Shown piece after piece: positions 17,243-25,962 of a stretch of 64,000 nt of DNA (position 1 is the first letter of the stretch; every line of letters begins with the position of its first letter). A program made the translations under genes and the position numbers. The notes beneath the pieces are model-generated. The model saw only the letters and a program-made list of their open reading frames with translations. It did no database searches and had not been told where the DNA came from. Origin of the DNA: Mitsuokella sp047974105 (lineage in GTDB: Bacteria > Bacillota > Negativicutes > Selenomonadales > Selenomonadaceae); contig NZ_JBHYRS010000008.1 of NCBI RefSeq assembly GCF_047974105.1, positions 39,383 through 103,382 on the forward strand. The letters run 5' to 3'.

Positions 17243-18901
17243 ATGGGGACGATTCAGAATCCAATCATTCCGGGCATGGCACCGGACCCAAGCATTTTGC
17301 GCGTAGGCGATGATTACTATATTGCGACATCCAGCTTTCACTGGCTGCCGGGTATTCCTATTTATCATTCGAAAGATCTCGTGAATTGGCAGCTGTTGAC
17401 GCATGTGCTGCAGGGCAGCGAAGTGGACCTGCGTGGCACGAACACGCCAGCAGGAATCTGGGCCCCGCATCTTTCGTACGATGAGCAGACGAGAAAATAT
17501 TGGCTGGTCTTCTGCCATATGCAGAACATGGCTGGACGCGAATTCAATGCCGAAAGCTACGCCATGTCGGCCGATGACATCATGGGCCCATGGTCAAGTC
17601 CGCTTTACCTCACGTCGATTGGCTTTGACCCTTCGCTTTACCACGAAAACGGCCATCATTATTTGGCGGTTCTCGAATGGGAGACGCGCAGCGGCTATCA
17701 GGCGCCGGGCACCATCGTACTTGCAGAAATCGATTTGCAGACCGGCAAGCTCATGAGTAAATGGCAGCGCATCACCAATGGCTTTACAACAAGGGGCTGC
17801 GTTGAAGCACCGCAGCTTTATAAACACGGGGATTACTATTATATGATGGCAGCATCCGGCGGCACGGGCTATGCCCACGGCGTTGAAATCGGCCGTTCAA
17901 AAAATATCTTTGGCCCGTATGAGCCAAATCCGACAAACGAACCGATTCTCACGTCATCGCCACGCCATCTCTTTTCCCTCGGCGATCCGGATGCCGGCCA
18001 TTTCGAGATGTATAATCCGCATTCCCTGATGCAGAAAGCCGGCCATGGCTCGCTTGTTGAGACGCCCGACCATGAATTCTACATTGCGCACCTGATGTCA
18101 AGGCCTCTTGCGGGAACGACGCGTAATCCGCTCGGACGCGAGACCTCCTTGCAGAAAGTCCGCTGGATGGAAGATGGCTGGCTCGAGCTTGAAGACGGCA
18201 CAAATCTTGCCAAGATGACGACGCCGGCACCATCTTCTGCGCCAGAAGATGCAAAGCCGGCCAGTCAGGATATCTACGATGCTTTTTCCACAGGAAAGTA
18301 CAACAAGGCTTTTATGACACCATACCATCAGCCGGACCTTTCGTGGGTCGCGGTAGAAAACAGCCATCTGGTGCTTTCGGGGCGCGGTTCGTTCTTCTCG
18401 CAAAACAATCCATCAATTTTGGCCACCCGCGCCACTTCGTTTGCCTATACGCTGCAGACAAAGCTCGATTTCCATCCGGAGCATTTCTCCCAGACGGCAG
18501 GAGTTGGCCTGTACTATGACTCGAACAACTGGATTTACGCGCATATCGGCCTGAACGACAAGGAAAATCAGCGCATCATCGCCATCCTGCAGGCCCGACT
18601 CGGCATGCGCATCCCCTTTGACTTTGATACCGTGGTCATCCCCGAGGATGCCGTTCCGGAAATCCGTTGGCGCTATGAAAATGGCAGAGCACAGGCATTC
18701 TACCGCCTTGATGAGACGGCAGAGTGGCAGGCCCTTGCAGACCCGGTCGATGTTTCATACCTTTCGGATGAAGGCGTCAACGGCGAACCGGGTGAAATCG
18801 GCGGCTTTACGGGCCTGTTTAACTTCATCGGCAGCGTCGATGCCTATCAGCATACATCGCATGCGGATTTTTACTATTATAAAGTCGAAAATGATGCCTA
18901 A
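17243..18901 (+). CDS. GH43 beta-xylosidase / alpha-L-arabinofuranosidase
   Basis: A 552-residue glycoside hydrolase of family 43. The five-blade propeller shows the catalytic base in GMAPDPSIL (Asp15), the pKa-tuning Asp in GFDPSLY (Asp129) and the general acid in RGCVEAPQLY (Glu188). A beta-sandwich domain follows from about residue 345, as in GH43 beta-xylosidases. There is no signal peptide, so it acts in the cytoplasm on imported oligosaccharides. It heads an operon with a sugar transporter (18 bases downstream) and a GH42 enzyme. Arabinose- or xylose-containing oligomers are the likely substrates. Confidence 0.9.
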   Translation: MGTIQNPIIPGMAPDPSILRVGDDYYIATSSFHWLPGIPIYHSKDLVNWQLLTHVLQGSEVDLRGTNTPAGIWAPHLSYDEQTRKYWLVFCHMQNMAGREFNAESYAMSADDIMGPWSSPLYLTSIGFDPSLYHENGHHYLAVLEWETRSGYQAPGTIVLAEIDLQTGKLMSKWQRITNGFTTRGCVEAPQLYKHGDYYYMMAASGGTGYAHGVEIGRSKNIFGPYEPNPTNEPILTSSPRHLFSLGDPDAGHFEMYNPHSLMQKAGHGSLVETPDHEFYIAHLMSRPLAGTTRNPLGRETSLQKVRWMEDGWLELEDGTNLAKMTTPAPSSAPEDAKPASQDIYDAFSTGKYNKAFMTPYHQPDLSWVAVENSHLVLSGRGSFFSQNNPSILATRATSFAYTLQTKLDFHPEHFSQTAGVGLYYDSNNWIYAHIGLNDKENQRIIAILQARLGMRIPFDFDTVVIPEDAVPEIRWRYENGRAQAFYRLDETAEWQALADPVDVSYLSDEGVNGEPGEIGGFTGLFNFIGSVDAYQHTSHADFYYYKVENDA

Positions 18902-18919
18902 GGGCAGGAGGGAATTATC

Positions 18920-20167
18920 ATGAGTCAAAAAGTTGTTATTTCCATCAAACGCCTGGTACCGGGCCTGATCATCGGCCCTGCCAGCTGGCTTGGACCATAT
19001 ATCGTCATGCTGTCACTGTTCCTGCCGGCACTGCTGCAGGAAATCGATCCCGCGAACAAAGTCGCCATGCTCGCGCTCTTTGCGGCCTCCGGCAGCATTA
19101 TCTCGGCCATCTCGAACATGGTGGCCGGTGCTCTTTCCGACAGCACGCATTCGCGCTTCGGCAAACGCGCCCCGTGGATTGTCGGCGGCGCCTTTGTCTT
19201 CATGCTTTCCATGATTGGCGCAGGCTTCTCGGAAGGCGTCACCATGCTGCTCGTCTGCTGGCTCATCGGTCAGGTGGCCCTGAACTTCATCGTCGCACCG
19301 ATGGTCGCCTGGCTCGACTTCGCGGAAGATAAGTACAAAGGCACGGCTTCCTCGGCTTACGGCGGTCTCGGCATGGCCCTTGGCAACAACGGTTTCAACG
19401 TCATCGGCGCCATGTTCCTCGGTCAGTTCCGTCTCGGTTTCGTCATCTTCGGTGTCATCACGTTCGTCGGCGTCCTGATTGCGACGCTGATTGTCCACGA
19501 GCCGTCCAACCTCAATGAAAAAGACGACGACAGCAAGAAAAAAGAGCATTATTCCCTTTCCATGTCGACGCTGCGTCAGGTTTTCCCGGCCTGGCACATC
19601 GGCCGCGATTACTATCTTGCCCTGATTGGCAAGATTCTCCTCGGCGTTGCAAACTTCGCCATCACGGGTTACATCCTCTACATCATGACCGACTTCCTGA
19701 AGCTCAGCGGCGACATGACGCAGACGAGCATCCAGCTCATCAACTCCATCATGTTCTTCATCGGTGTCTTCATGGGCTTCTTCGCGGGTCCGTTTGCCGA
19801 TAAATTCAAGATTCTGAAGCTGCCGATTGGCTTTTCGGCTCTGTTCCTCGCCGCAGGCGCGCTGGCACTGTTTGTGCTGCGCGATATGACGGGCATCACC
19901 GTCTACGCCTTCTGCGCCGGCATCGGCATGGGCCTCTGGAATTCCCTCGACAACTACCTGAACCTCAAGGTCATTCCGGATAAGGACCGTGTTGGTTTCT
20001 TCCTCGGCGTTTACAACGTCGGCAACTCGCTGCCGCAGGCTATCGGCCCGGTCATCGCGGCTACGGCCATCGGCCTCATCGGCTTCTCCGGCGTCTTCGT
20101 GATCTCCATGGTCTTCGCGCTGGTTGCCAGCCTCTGCATTTTCGCCATCCGTGGCGTTGCCCGTTAA
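18920..20167 (+). CDS. MFS sugar transporter
   Basis: A 415-residue membrane protein with about 12 predicted helices. The loop between helices 2 and 3 reads GALSDSTHSRFGKRAPWIVG, typical of the GPH/SLC45-like group of the major facilitator superfamily, which carries disaccharides or glycosides with cations. GGAGGG precedes the ATG. Sitting between GH43 and GH42 genes, it most likely imports the oligosaccharides they cut. Confidence 0.85.
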   Translation: MSQKVVISIKRLVPGLIIGPASWLGPYIVMLSLFLPALLQEIDPANKVAMLALFAASGSIISAISNMVAGALSDSTHSRFGKRAPWIVGGAFVFMLSMIGAGFSEGVTMLLVCWLIGQVALNFIVAPMVAWLDFAEDKYKGTASSAYGGLGMALGNNGFNVIGAMFLGQFRLGFVIFGVITFVGVLIATLIVHEPSNLNEKDDDSKKKEHYSLSMSTLRQVFPAWHIGRDYYLALIGKILLGVANFAITGYILYIMTDFLKLSGDMTQTSIQLINSIMFFIGVFMGFFAGPFADKFKILKLPIGFSALFLAAGALALFVLRDMTGITVYAFCAGIGMGLWNSLDNYLNLKVIPDKDRVGFFLGVYNVGNSLPQAIGPVIAATAIGLIGFSGVFVISMVFALVASLCIFAIRGVAR

Positions 20168-20212
20168 TAGAAAACAAAAAATCGTTCCCGAATCTTGATA
20201 GAAGAAAGCGAG

Positions 20213-20271
20213 GTGAAGCGGGCAGGATACGCCGGTCTTATGGACCGAGGCATCCTGCCCGTATTCTTATG
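20213..20271 (+). promoter_or_regulatory. Leader hairpin and overlapping short frame before the GH42 gene
   Basis: GGGCAGGAT and ATCCTGCCC form a long stem with an inner CGGTC/GACCG stem just before the GH42 ATG, which has no Shine-Dalgarno sequence of its own. A short frame starting at GTG 20213 runs 18 codons through the hairpin and ends in TGA overlapping the GH42 start (ATGA). Translational coupling through the hairpin is possible; this is inference. Confidence 0.4.
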
Positions 20272-22320
20272 AAAATAAATTCCCTTCTCTACGGTGCAGC
20301 GTATTACGACGAATACATGCCCTATGAACGTCTCGAAAAAGACATGCAGCTCATCAAGGACGCCGGCATGAATGTCATCCGCATCGCCGAATCCACCTGG
20401 GGCACGATGGAGCCCAAGCGCGGCACATTTGATTTTCACCATATCGACCGTGCCCTCGAGGCTGCCGAAAAATACGGCCTGTACGTCATCGTCGGCACGC
20501 CGACTTATGCCATCCCCACGTGGATGGCCAAGGAATGCCCCGATGTCCTGCTTGTGCCGGAACCGGCCATGGTAAAGAACGGCCCTGTCACAGAGCCGGG
20601 CCACGAGTTCTACGGCAGGCGCCAGAATATGGATATCGGCCATCCTTATTACCGCGAATGCGCCGAAGAGATGATCCGCGCCCTGATGGAGCACGTCAAG
20701 GACCATCCCAGCATCATCGGCTATCAGCTCGACAATGAGACGAAGTACTACGGCAATGCCAATGCGCGCATCCAAAAGGAATTTGTCGCGTGGCTCAAAG
20801 AGCGTTTCGGGACGCTCGACGCACTCAACAAGGTCTTTGGCCTCAATTACTGGAGCAATCGTATCAACACCTGGGAGGATTTCCCCGATGTGCGCGGCAC
20901 GATCAACGCGAGCCTCGCTTCCGCCTTCGACGAATTCCGCCGCGGGACCGTCCGGGATTTCCTCGCCTGGCAGGCTGCCATTGTCAAAGAATATGCCAAG
21001 GAAGGCCAGTTCGTCACGCAGAATTTCGATTACGAATGGCGCGGCTGGTCGTTCGGCATTCAGCCGCAGGTCGACCATTTCCAGTGTGCCGAGGTGCTGG
21101 ACCTTGCCAGCGTCGATATCTATCATCCGACGCAGTCGGCCCTGACGGGTACGGAGATTGCCTTTGGCGGCGACGTCAGCCGTTCGCTCAAGCAGAAAAA
21201 TTATCTCGTCATGGAGACTGAGGCTCAGGGCTTCCCGCAGTGGACGCCGTATCCGGGGCAGCTTAGGCTGCAGGCCTTCAGCCATCTTGCCAGCGGTGCC
21301 TGCGGCGTCATGTACTGGCATTGGCATTCCCTGCACAACTCGTGGGAAACGTATTGGCGCGGTGTCCTGCCGCATGATTTGAAGCCTGGGCGCATCTATC
21401 GCGAAGTACAGACAGTCGGTAAAGAGATGGCGCGCCTCTCGAAAGAGCTGCAGGGCCTTACGAAGAAAAACCGCGTGGCGATTCTCGTCAGCAACGAAGC
21501 CCTTTCGGCCTTGGAGTATCAGCCTATCGGCGATGTGCTGCGCAAACGCGATTTCAAATATAACGATGTCGTACGCTGGCTCTACGATGCCTTCTACCGC
21601 AGCAACATCGAATGTGACTTTTTGCCAGCGACTACGCGAGACTTCCAGGAATATGACCTCATCGCCGTACCTGCCCTCTATACGGCAGAACATGAACTTA
21701 CGGAAACCCTGAAACAATACGTCAAAGAAGGCGGCCACTTGCTGGCGACTTTTAAGACGGCCTATACGAACGAGAACGTTCAGGTCTATCAGGACGCACA
21801 GCCCCATAATCTGACGGATGTCTTCGGGCTCAGTTATCAGGAATTCACCGTCACCCCGAATATGAAGCTGCAGGGCGAAGCATCCCTTACAGGCGCTGAA
21901 TGCTCCGACTGGCAGGAACTTTTGGAGCCGTCTACGGCCAAAGTTCTCGCTTCCTATGACAACCCGGCCTGGAATGGCTATGCAGCCGTAACCGAAAACG
22001 AATACGGCAAAGGCAAAGCCTGGTATCTCGGCTGCTACTTCTCGCCGTCGCATCTTGAAAACTTCGTGCGCGACGTCATTGCGAAAGACCTGCCGGCTAT
22101 CCGTCCTTACAAGGAGACATTCCCGCTGATCATCCGTCAGGGGTATAACGCCACCGGAAAGAAACTGGCCTATTACCTGAACTACTCAGACAAAGAACAG
22201 TCTGTCCCCTATAAAGGCACGAATGCCACGGAATTAATGAGCGGTCAGCCCCTCGAAGATGGCAATATCATCACCTTAGCGCCATGGGACGTACAAATCG
22301 TGGCAACAGAAAAAATATAA
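20269..22320 (+). CDS. GH42 beta-galactosidase
   Basis: A 683-residue family 42 glycoside hydrolase: (beta/alpha)8 barrel to about residue 390, then the glutamine-amidotransferase-like trimerisation domain and a small C-terminal beta domain. The acid/base is in GYQLDNETKYYG (Glu157) and the nucleophile in YLVMETEAQ (Glu316). No signal peptide, so cytoplasmic. Family members act on beta-galactosides or alpha-L-arabinopyranosides released from galactans and arabinogalactans, fitting the neighbouring GH43. No ribosome binding site is visible directly before the ATG. Confidence 0.9.
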   Translation: MKINSLLYGAAYYDEYMPYERLEKDMQLIKDAGMNVIRIAESTWGTMEPKRGTFDFHHIDRALEAAEKYGLYVIVGTPTYAIPTWMAKECPDVLLVPEPAMVKNGPVTEPGHEFYGRRQNMDIGHPYYRECAEEMIRALMEHVKDHPSIIGYQLDNETKYYGNANARIQKEFVAWLKERFGTLDALNKVFGLNYWSNRINTWEDFPDVRGTINASLASAFDEFRRGTVRDFLAWQAAIVKEYAKEGQFVTQNFDYEWRGWSFGIQPQVDHFQCAEVLDLASVDIYHPTQSALTGTEIAFGGDVSRSLKQKNYLVMETEAQGFPQWTPYPGQLRLQAFSHLASGACGVMYWHWHSLHNSWETYWRGVLPHDLKPGRIYREVQTVGKEMARLSKELQGLTKKNRVAILVSNEALSALEYQPIGDVLRKRDFKYNDVVRWLYDAFYRSNIECDFLPATTRDFQEYDLIAVPALYTAEHELTETLKQYVKEGGHLLATFKTAYTNENVQVYQDAQPHNLTDVFGLSYQEFTVTPNMKLQGEASLTGAECSDWQELLEPSTAKVLASYDNPAWNGYAAVTENEYGKGKAWYLGCYFSPSHLENFVRDVIAKDLPAIRPYKETFPLIIRQGYNATGKKLAYYLNYSDKEQSVPYKGTNATELMSGQPLEDGNIITLAPWDVQIVATEKI

Positions 22321-22338
22321 CTTTTTCTTTTTGACCTA

Positions 22339-22366
22339 TTGACTTTTTGACCATTCTGAGTATAAT
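22339..22366 (+). promoter_or_regulatory. Promoter of Hsp20 copy 1
   Basis: TTGACT (22339-22344), 16 bases, TATAAT (22361-22366): a near-consensus vegetative promoter with no heat-shock operator recognised, so control may be at the leader RNA. Confidence 0.75.
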
Positions 22367-22390
22367 AAGAATTGTAAAGAGGATAAGGGA

Positions 22391-22489
22391 ACCGAGAGAA
22401 AGGGTCCAAGGTCCTCGGTACAAATATCAAATGGTTTTGAATCGCCGCCTGATGCTCATCGGAAGGCGGCGGCAAGACGTCGAAAGGGG
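22391..22489 (+). promoter_or_regulatory. Structured leader of Hsp20 copy 1, possible RNA thermometer
   Basis: The leader of about 130 bases contains two hairpins, ACCGAG/CTCGGT (22391-22419) and CGCCGCC/GGCGGCG (22443-22471), then the ribosome binding site GAAAGGGG. In copy 2 one stem base changes from C to T, which keeps pairing as G-U. Small heat-shock genes often have temperature-sensing leaders; occlusion of the ribosome site was not shown here. Confidence 0.4.
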
Positions 22490-22498
22490 TTTTTGATT

Positions 22499-22948
22499 AT
22501 GTTTGGTTTGGTTCCATTTGTTTCCAACAATGATCTTCAGAAAGAAGAAAACGTATTTGATCGCCTCATGAATGTCTTTGATGAACCGTTTATGCAGAGC
22601 TTCCATACTCCGGAATTCAAGGTTGATGTCAAAGACAACAAGGACAGCTACGACCTCACGGCTGAGCTGCCGGGCCTCAAGAAGGAAGACATCTCCCTGA
22701 CGTACAACAACAATTATCTGACTATCGCCACGAAACATGCGGATACGAAAGATGAGAAGGACGAGAAGGGCAACTACGTCCGCCGCGAACGCAGCCAGAG
22801 CAGCATGAGCCGTTCGTTCTACATCGACAACATCGATGAGGGCAAGTGCACGGCAGAATACAAGGATGGTATCCTTTCCGTCCATATGCCGAAGTCGGCA
22901 GAGAAGGCCGAAACGGGTCATACGATCAACATCAATGGCGCCGCTTAA
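22499..22948 (+). CDS. hsp20: Small heat-shock protein Hsp20
   Basis: A 149-residue alpha-crystallin-domain chaperone: VDVKDNKDSYDLTAELPGL and LTYNNNYLTIATKH open the domain, SFYIDNIDEGKCTAEYKDGI and LSVHMPK close it. It holds unfolding proteins in soluble complexes until ATP-dependent chaperones act. The ATG at 22499 is 9 bases after AAAGGGG; a TTG two codons earlier is too close. Compared with copy 2 (38785-39234) it differs in only two residues (Ala/Glu near 80, Ser/Asn near 101). Confidence 0.92.
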   Translation: MFGLVPFVSNNDLQKEENVFDRLMNVFDEPFMQSFHTPEFKVDVKDNKDSYDLTAELPGLKKEDISLTYNNNYLTIATKHADTKDEKDEKGNYVRRERSQSSMSRSFYIDNIDEGKCTAEYKDGILSVHMPKSAEKAETGHTININGAA

Positions 22949-23049
22949 GCCGCAGCGTGAAAACGCTTAAAGCTTGACCAACCAAACACCGCGTGTCACC
23001 TTCGGGTGGCCGCTGGTGTTTGCTCCATATGCAAGGGACGTCTCTTAAA

Positions 23050-23083
23050 AGGAGTCAGCATTTTGCTGGCTCCTCTTTTTTTC
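23050..23083 (+). terminator. Terminator after Hsp20 copy 1
   Basis: AGGAGTCAGCA pairs with TGCTGGCTCCT followed by a T run. A second hairpin with a UUCG loop (CACC-TTCG-GGTG, near 23000) lies just upstream and is also kept in copy 2. Confidence 0.85.
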
Positions 23084-23126
23084 TCGTGACAAGTATGTAA
23101 TGGCGTCTTTTTTTATGCAGGAGTCC

Positions 23127-24023
23127 TTATGCTTTTGCCGCTGAAATGCTCAAAATACGTTCTTTCAGCAGTCTTGCCGCCTCGGAGAAGACCTGATGCT
23201 TTTTCCAGATGAAGAACACGCGGCAGGTTTTCGGCGGGTCCAGGGGACGGAACACAAGCGGGCTGTCTTCGGGGAGACTTATAAGCCGGTCAAAGCACAG
23301 GACGTAGCCGATGCCTTCTTCGGCCAAAAGAGAAGCATTGTAGAGCAGTGTATACGTGGCGACGATATTGAGTTCGCTTTCGTCTTGATCAAACCAGACG
23401 CCAAATTCCTTCCATTTAAGTGCCTGCTGCGAGAGAATCAAGGGGAGTCCGTCAAGGTCTTCTGGATGAATGCTCGTAAGCTTCGCCAAAGGGCTGTCTC
23501 TGCGCATCAGGACGCCCCAGCGGTCTTCATAGGAAAGTTCGATATAAGGATAATCCTGCGGCACATCGGGCTGTATCAAGATACCAAAATCCAAGGTGCC
23601 TCTTTTCAGATGGTCTTTTACGTTCATGCCATCCATGCTGCGAAAATCATAGTTGACATGGGGATATTCCTTCTGCAGCTCGTGGACGGCATGCGCGATG
23701 ATCCGCATGCCCGCTGTTTCGCCGCAGCCGATATGCACACTGCCGCTGACGCCTTCCCGTGCATGGGAGACTTCATCGACAGTTTTATCTACGAGTTCGG
23801 CAATTTCTTCTGCTCGCTTCTTGAGCAAAAATCCCGCTTCCGTAAGAGTCGTACGCCGATTGCTCCGCAATAGAAGCTTCACGCCGAGTTCATTTTCGAG
23901 ATCCATGAGCTGACGGGAAAGCGCCGGCTGAGAGACGTGCAATTCTTCCGCCGCATGGGAGATATTTTCCGTTCTGGCCACAGCCAGAAAATATTTCAGG
24001 ACACGAAATTCCATTTTTATCAC
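23127..24023 (-). CDS. LysR-family transcriptional regulator
   Basis: A 298-residue LysR protein. The N-terminal winged helix is canonical (LKYFLAVARTENISHAAEEL, HVSQPALSRQLMDLE), and the rest is a periplasmic-binding-protein-like effector domain. It is divergent from the MFS gene, with 123 bases between. A 16-base sequence in this gap recurs in front of the hydrolase gene at 25963, so it probably controls both. The effector is unknown. Confidence 0.9.
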   Translation of the reverse strand: MIKMEFRVLKYFLAVARTENISHAAEELHVSQPALSRQLMDLENELGVKLLLRSNRRTTLTEAGFLLKKRAEEIAELVDKTVDEVSHAREGVSGSVHIGCGETAGMRIIAHAVHELQKEYPHVNYDFRSMDGMNVKDHLKRGTLDFGILIQPDVPQDYPYIELSYEDRWGVLMRRDSPLAKLTSIHPEDLDGLPLILSQQALKWKEFGVWFDQDESELNIVATYTLLYNASLLAEEGIGYVLCFDRLISLPEDSPLVFRPLDPPKTCRVFFIWKKHQVFSEAARLLKERILSISAAKA

Positions 24024-24082
24024 CTCTGCCGTCTATTATAACAACATCTGCTATGTGATTCAATTATATCCAGTAAGTATAA

Positions 24083-24119
24083 ATAGGTATTTGTTATAGA
24101 AAGCGCCTTATGATATCCT
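24083..24119 (+). promoter_or_regulatory. Promoter with LysR-type operator, MFS gene
   Basis: ATAGGTATTTGTTATA (24083-24098) is identical to 25874-25889. Its TTGTTA serves as -35 box; TATCCT (24114-24119) lies 17 bases later as -10. The partly symmetric ATA/TAT ends fit LysR binding. Confidence 0.6.
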
Positions 24120-24146
24120 TACCGTAACAGCAAGAAAGGAGCCATT

Positions 24147-25331
24147 ATGCAGACAAACAAAAACCTATTGATCTTCATCCTCATGACCGGAGTATTCGGC
24201 ATCCTCAATACGGAAATGGGCTTTATCGGCCTTTTGCCCTATATCGCAGAACGCTACGATGTGACCATCGTTCATGCCGGACTGCTCATCAGCCTTTTTG
24301 CGCTGGGAGTTGCCATTGCCGGTCCGATTATGCCGCTGCTGTTTTCCCGTTTCAACCGCAAACACGTCATGCTGTTCGTGCTTGGCTTATTCACGGTATG
24401 CAATACGATTTCGGTGTTTGCCGCGGATTTCAACCTGCTCTTAGCCGCGCGGGTGCTGCCTGCCTTTTTCCATCCCGTCTACTGCTCGATGGCCTTTACG
24501 GTAGCAGCAGCGCTCGCAGGAGCCAAAGATGCCCCAAAGGCCGTGGCCAAAATCAACATCGGGGTATCGGCCGGCATGGTCGTCGGCGTCCCGATCAGCA
24601 ACTTCCTCGCAGCGAATATCTCCCTGTCCGCCTCCATGTCCTTCTTCGCCATGACGACCTTTCTCGTCATGCTGGCAACGGTCTTCTTTGTTCCTTCTAT
24701 GCCGGCAGAGAAAAGACTATCTTACGGAAAACAGCTGGCCGTACTCAAAAAGCCCGTCGTCTGGGCCTCAATCTTCGCCGTCATTTTCCTGAACGGTTCG
24801 GTCTTCGGTGTGTTCAATTATTGGGCAGCCTATCTTGGGAGCGTGTCAGGCCTTGCGCCAAATCTCATCAGCCTGCTTCTCTTTGGCTACGGCCTTTGCA
24901 ATATCTTTGGCAGCATGGCCGCGGGCAATCTCCTGTCGAACCGCTCCGAAACTACCGTAAAAGTTTTCCCGTTCCTGCTCGGAGCACTCTATCTCCTGAT
25001 GCTCACAAGCGGAAGCAGCTGGCCTATGGTGGCCGTGCTTACGCTTTTCTGGGGCATTCTAGCCGGCATCAACGGCAACATCAATCAGTTCTGGCTTTCC
25101 CATGCTGCGCCTGAGGCCCCTGATTTTGCCAATGGCCTCTTTCTCACGTCAGCCAATCTCGGTACCATGGCCGCGACAGAAGTAAGCGGCATCTTTATCG
25201 ACCATTTTGGCATCGAATATGTTATTTGCGGCGGCCTGCTTTTCATCGTCATCGCTGGCATTCTTTTCTGGAGCCAATGCACAAGACGCAGCATGAATCC
25301 AGCGGAACTTTCTGTCGAACAGGGGGCATAA
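24147..25331 (+). CDS. MFS efflux transporter
   Basis: A 394-residue protein with 12 hydrophobic helices in the order typical of drug:H+ antiporter-1 transporters (AraJ/YdhP-like): NTEMGFIGLLPYIAERYDV at the start, SRFNRKHVML as the loop between helices 2 and 3. Exports a small molecule of unknown identity. AAAGGAGCC precedes the ATG. It is divergent from the LysR gene and followed after 3 bases by the lipoprotein gene, so the two are cotranscribed. Confidence 0.85.
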   Translation: MQTNKNLLIFILMTGVFGILNTEMGFIGLLPYIAERYDVTIVHAGLLISLFALGVAIAGPIMPLLFSRFNRKHVMLFVLGLFTVCNTISVFAADFNLLLAARVLPAFFHPVYCSMAFTVAAALAGAKDAPKAVAKINIGVSAGMVVGVPISNFLAANISLSASMSFFAMTTFLVMLATVFFVPSMPAEKRLSYGKQLAVLKKPVVWASIFAVIFLNGSVFGVFNYWAAYLGSVSGLAPNLISLLLFGYGLCNIFGSMAAGNLLSNRSETTVKVFPFLLGALYLLMLTSGSSWPMVAVLTLFWGILAGINGNINQFWLSHAAPEAPDFANGLFLTSANLGTMAATEVSGIFIDHFGIEYVICGGLLFIVIAGILFWSQCTRRSMNPAELSVEQGA

Positions 25332-25334
25332 ACT

Positions 25335-25847
25335 ATGAAGAACAGGAAAATAATCATTCTGGCCTGTCTGCTGGCGTCCGCCTTTCTCACCATCGGCTGC
25401 GCCAAAAGCGGCTCACCGGAAAAATCTGCAGCTCAGCCTGAATCTGCCGCAGGGCAGACGGAAGCGGTGCAGAATGCCTCCAAAGAAATAGACAGCCATA
25501 TCAAGATTTCCGTTGGCAGACATATATTTTATGCCACGCTGGAACATAACGATACGGCAAAAGCCCTTGTAGAAAAACTGCCGCTATCAGTGACCATGAC
25601 GGAACTGAACGGCAATGAAAAATACTATCGGTTCTCAAGCCCGCTTCCTTCGGCTGATACAAATCCCGGTCAAATCCGTACAGGCGAAATCATGCTGTTT
25701 AACGGAGATTACATCGTAATGTTCTACAAAGACTTCCCGACGAATTACCGCTACACAAAGATAGGGCAGATTGAAAATACGGACGGTCTGCCCGAAGCAC
25801 TGGGAAGCGGGAATGCAGCCGTAACCATAGAACGGGATTCGCCATAA
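25335..25847 (+). CDS. Cyclophilin-like-fold lipoprotein
   Basis: A 170-residue lipoprotein: signal peptide with lipobox LTIGC (Cys22), a Ser/Ala/Glu linker, then a cyclophilin-like fold (IKISVGRHIFYATLEHNDTA, LPLSVTMTELNGNEKYY, GEIMLFNGDYIVMFYK) of the type Pfam lists as Cyclophil_like2. Such proteins often occur beside MFS, flavodoxin and LysR genes; function unknown. The start is 4 bases past the transporter stop, with AGGGGGC inside the latter. Confidence 0.75.
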   Translation: MKNRKIIILACLLASAFLTIGCAKSGSPEKSAAQPESAAGQTEAVQNASKEIDSHIKISVGRHIFYATLEHNDTAKALVEKLPLSVTMTELNGNEKYYRFSSPLPSADTNPGQIRTGEIMLFNGDYIVMFYKDFPTNYRYTKIGQIENTDGLPEALGSGNAAVTIERDSP

Positions 25848-25873
25848 CTTATAGACATAACAAAGAATAATTT

Positions 25874-25910
25874 ATAGGTATTTGTTATATAACGTCTATT
25901 CGGATATACT
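25874..25910 (+). promoter_or_regulatory. Promoter with LysR-type operator, hydrolase gene
   Basis: ATAGGTATTTGTTATA (25874-25889), the same 16 bases as at 24083, with TTGTTA as -35 and TATACT (25905-25910) as -10, spacing 17. Identical layout at both promoters argues for joint control. Confidence 0.6.
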
Positions 25911-25962
25911 GTAAGCAAGATCAATCATAAACATCAGCTCGCACAAAAAAGGAGAACACATC

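Larger units (their letters stand above)
22325..23083 (+). repeat. Duplicated Hsp20 locus, copy 1
   Basis: About 750 bases, from promoter through leader, coding region and terminator, recur almost base for base at 38608-39366 in the same orientation. Differences are a few synonymous changes, two residue changes and slight changes in the terminator. Confidence 0.9.

Noticed and set aside
20164..22053. A 629-codon open frame on the minus strand
   Set aside because: It is the complement of the GH42 gene, whose catalytic motifs are clear; long antisense frames are common in GC-rich genes.
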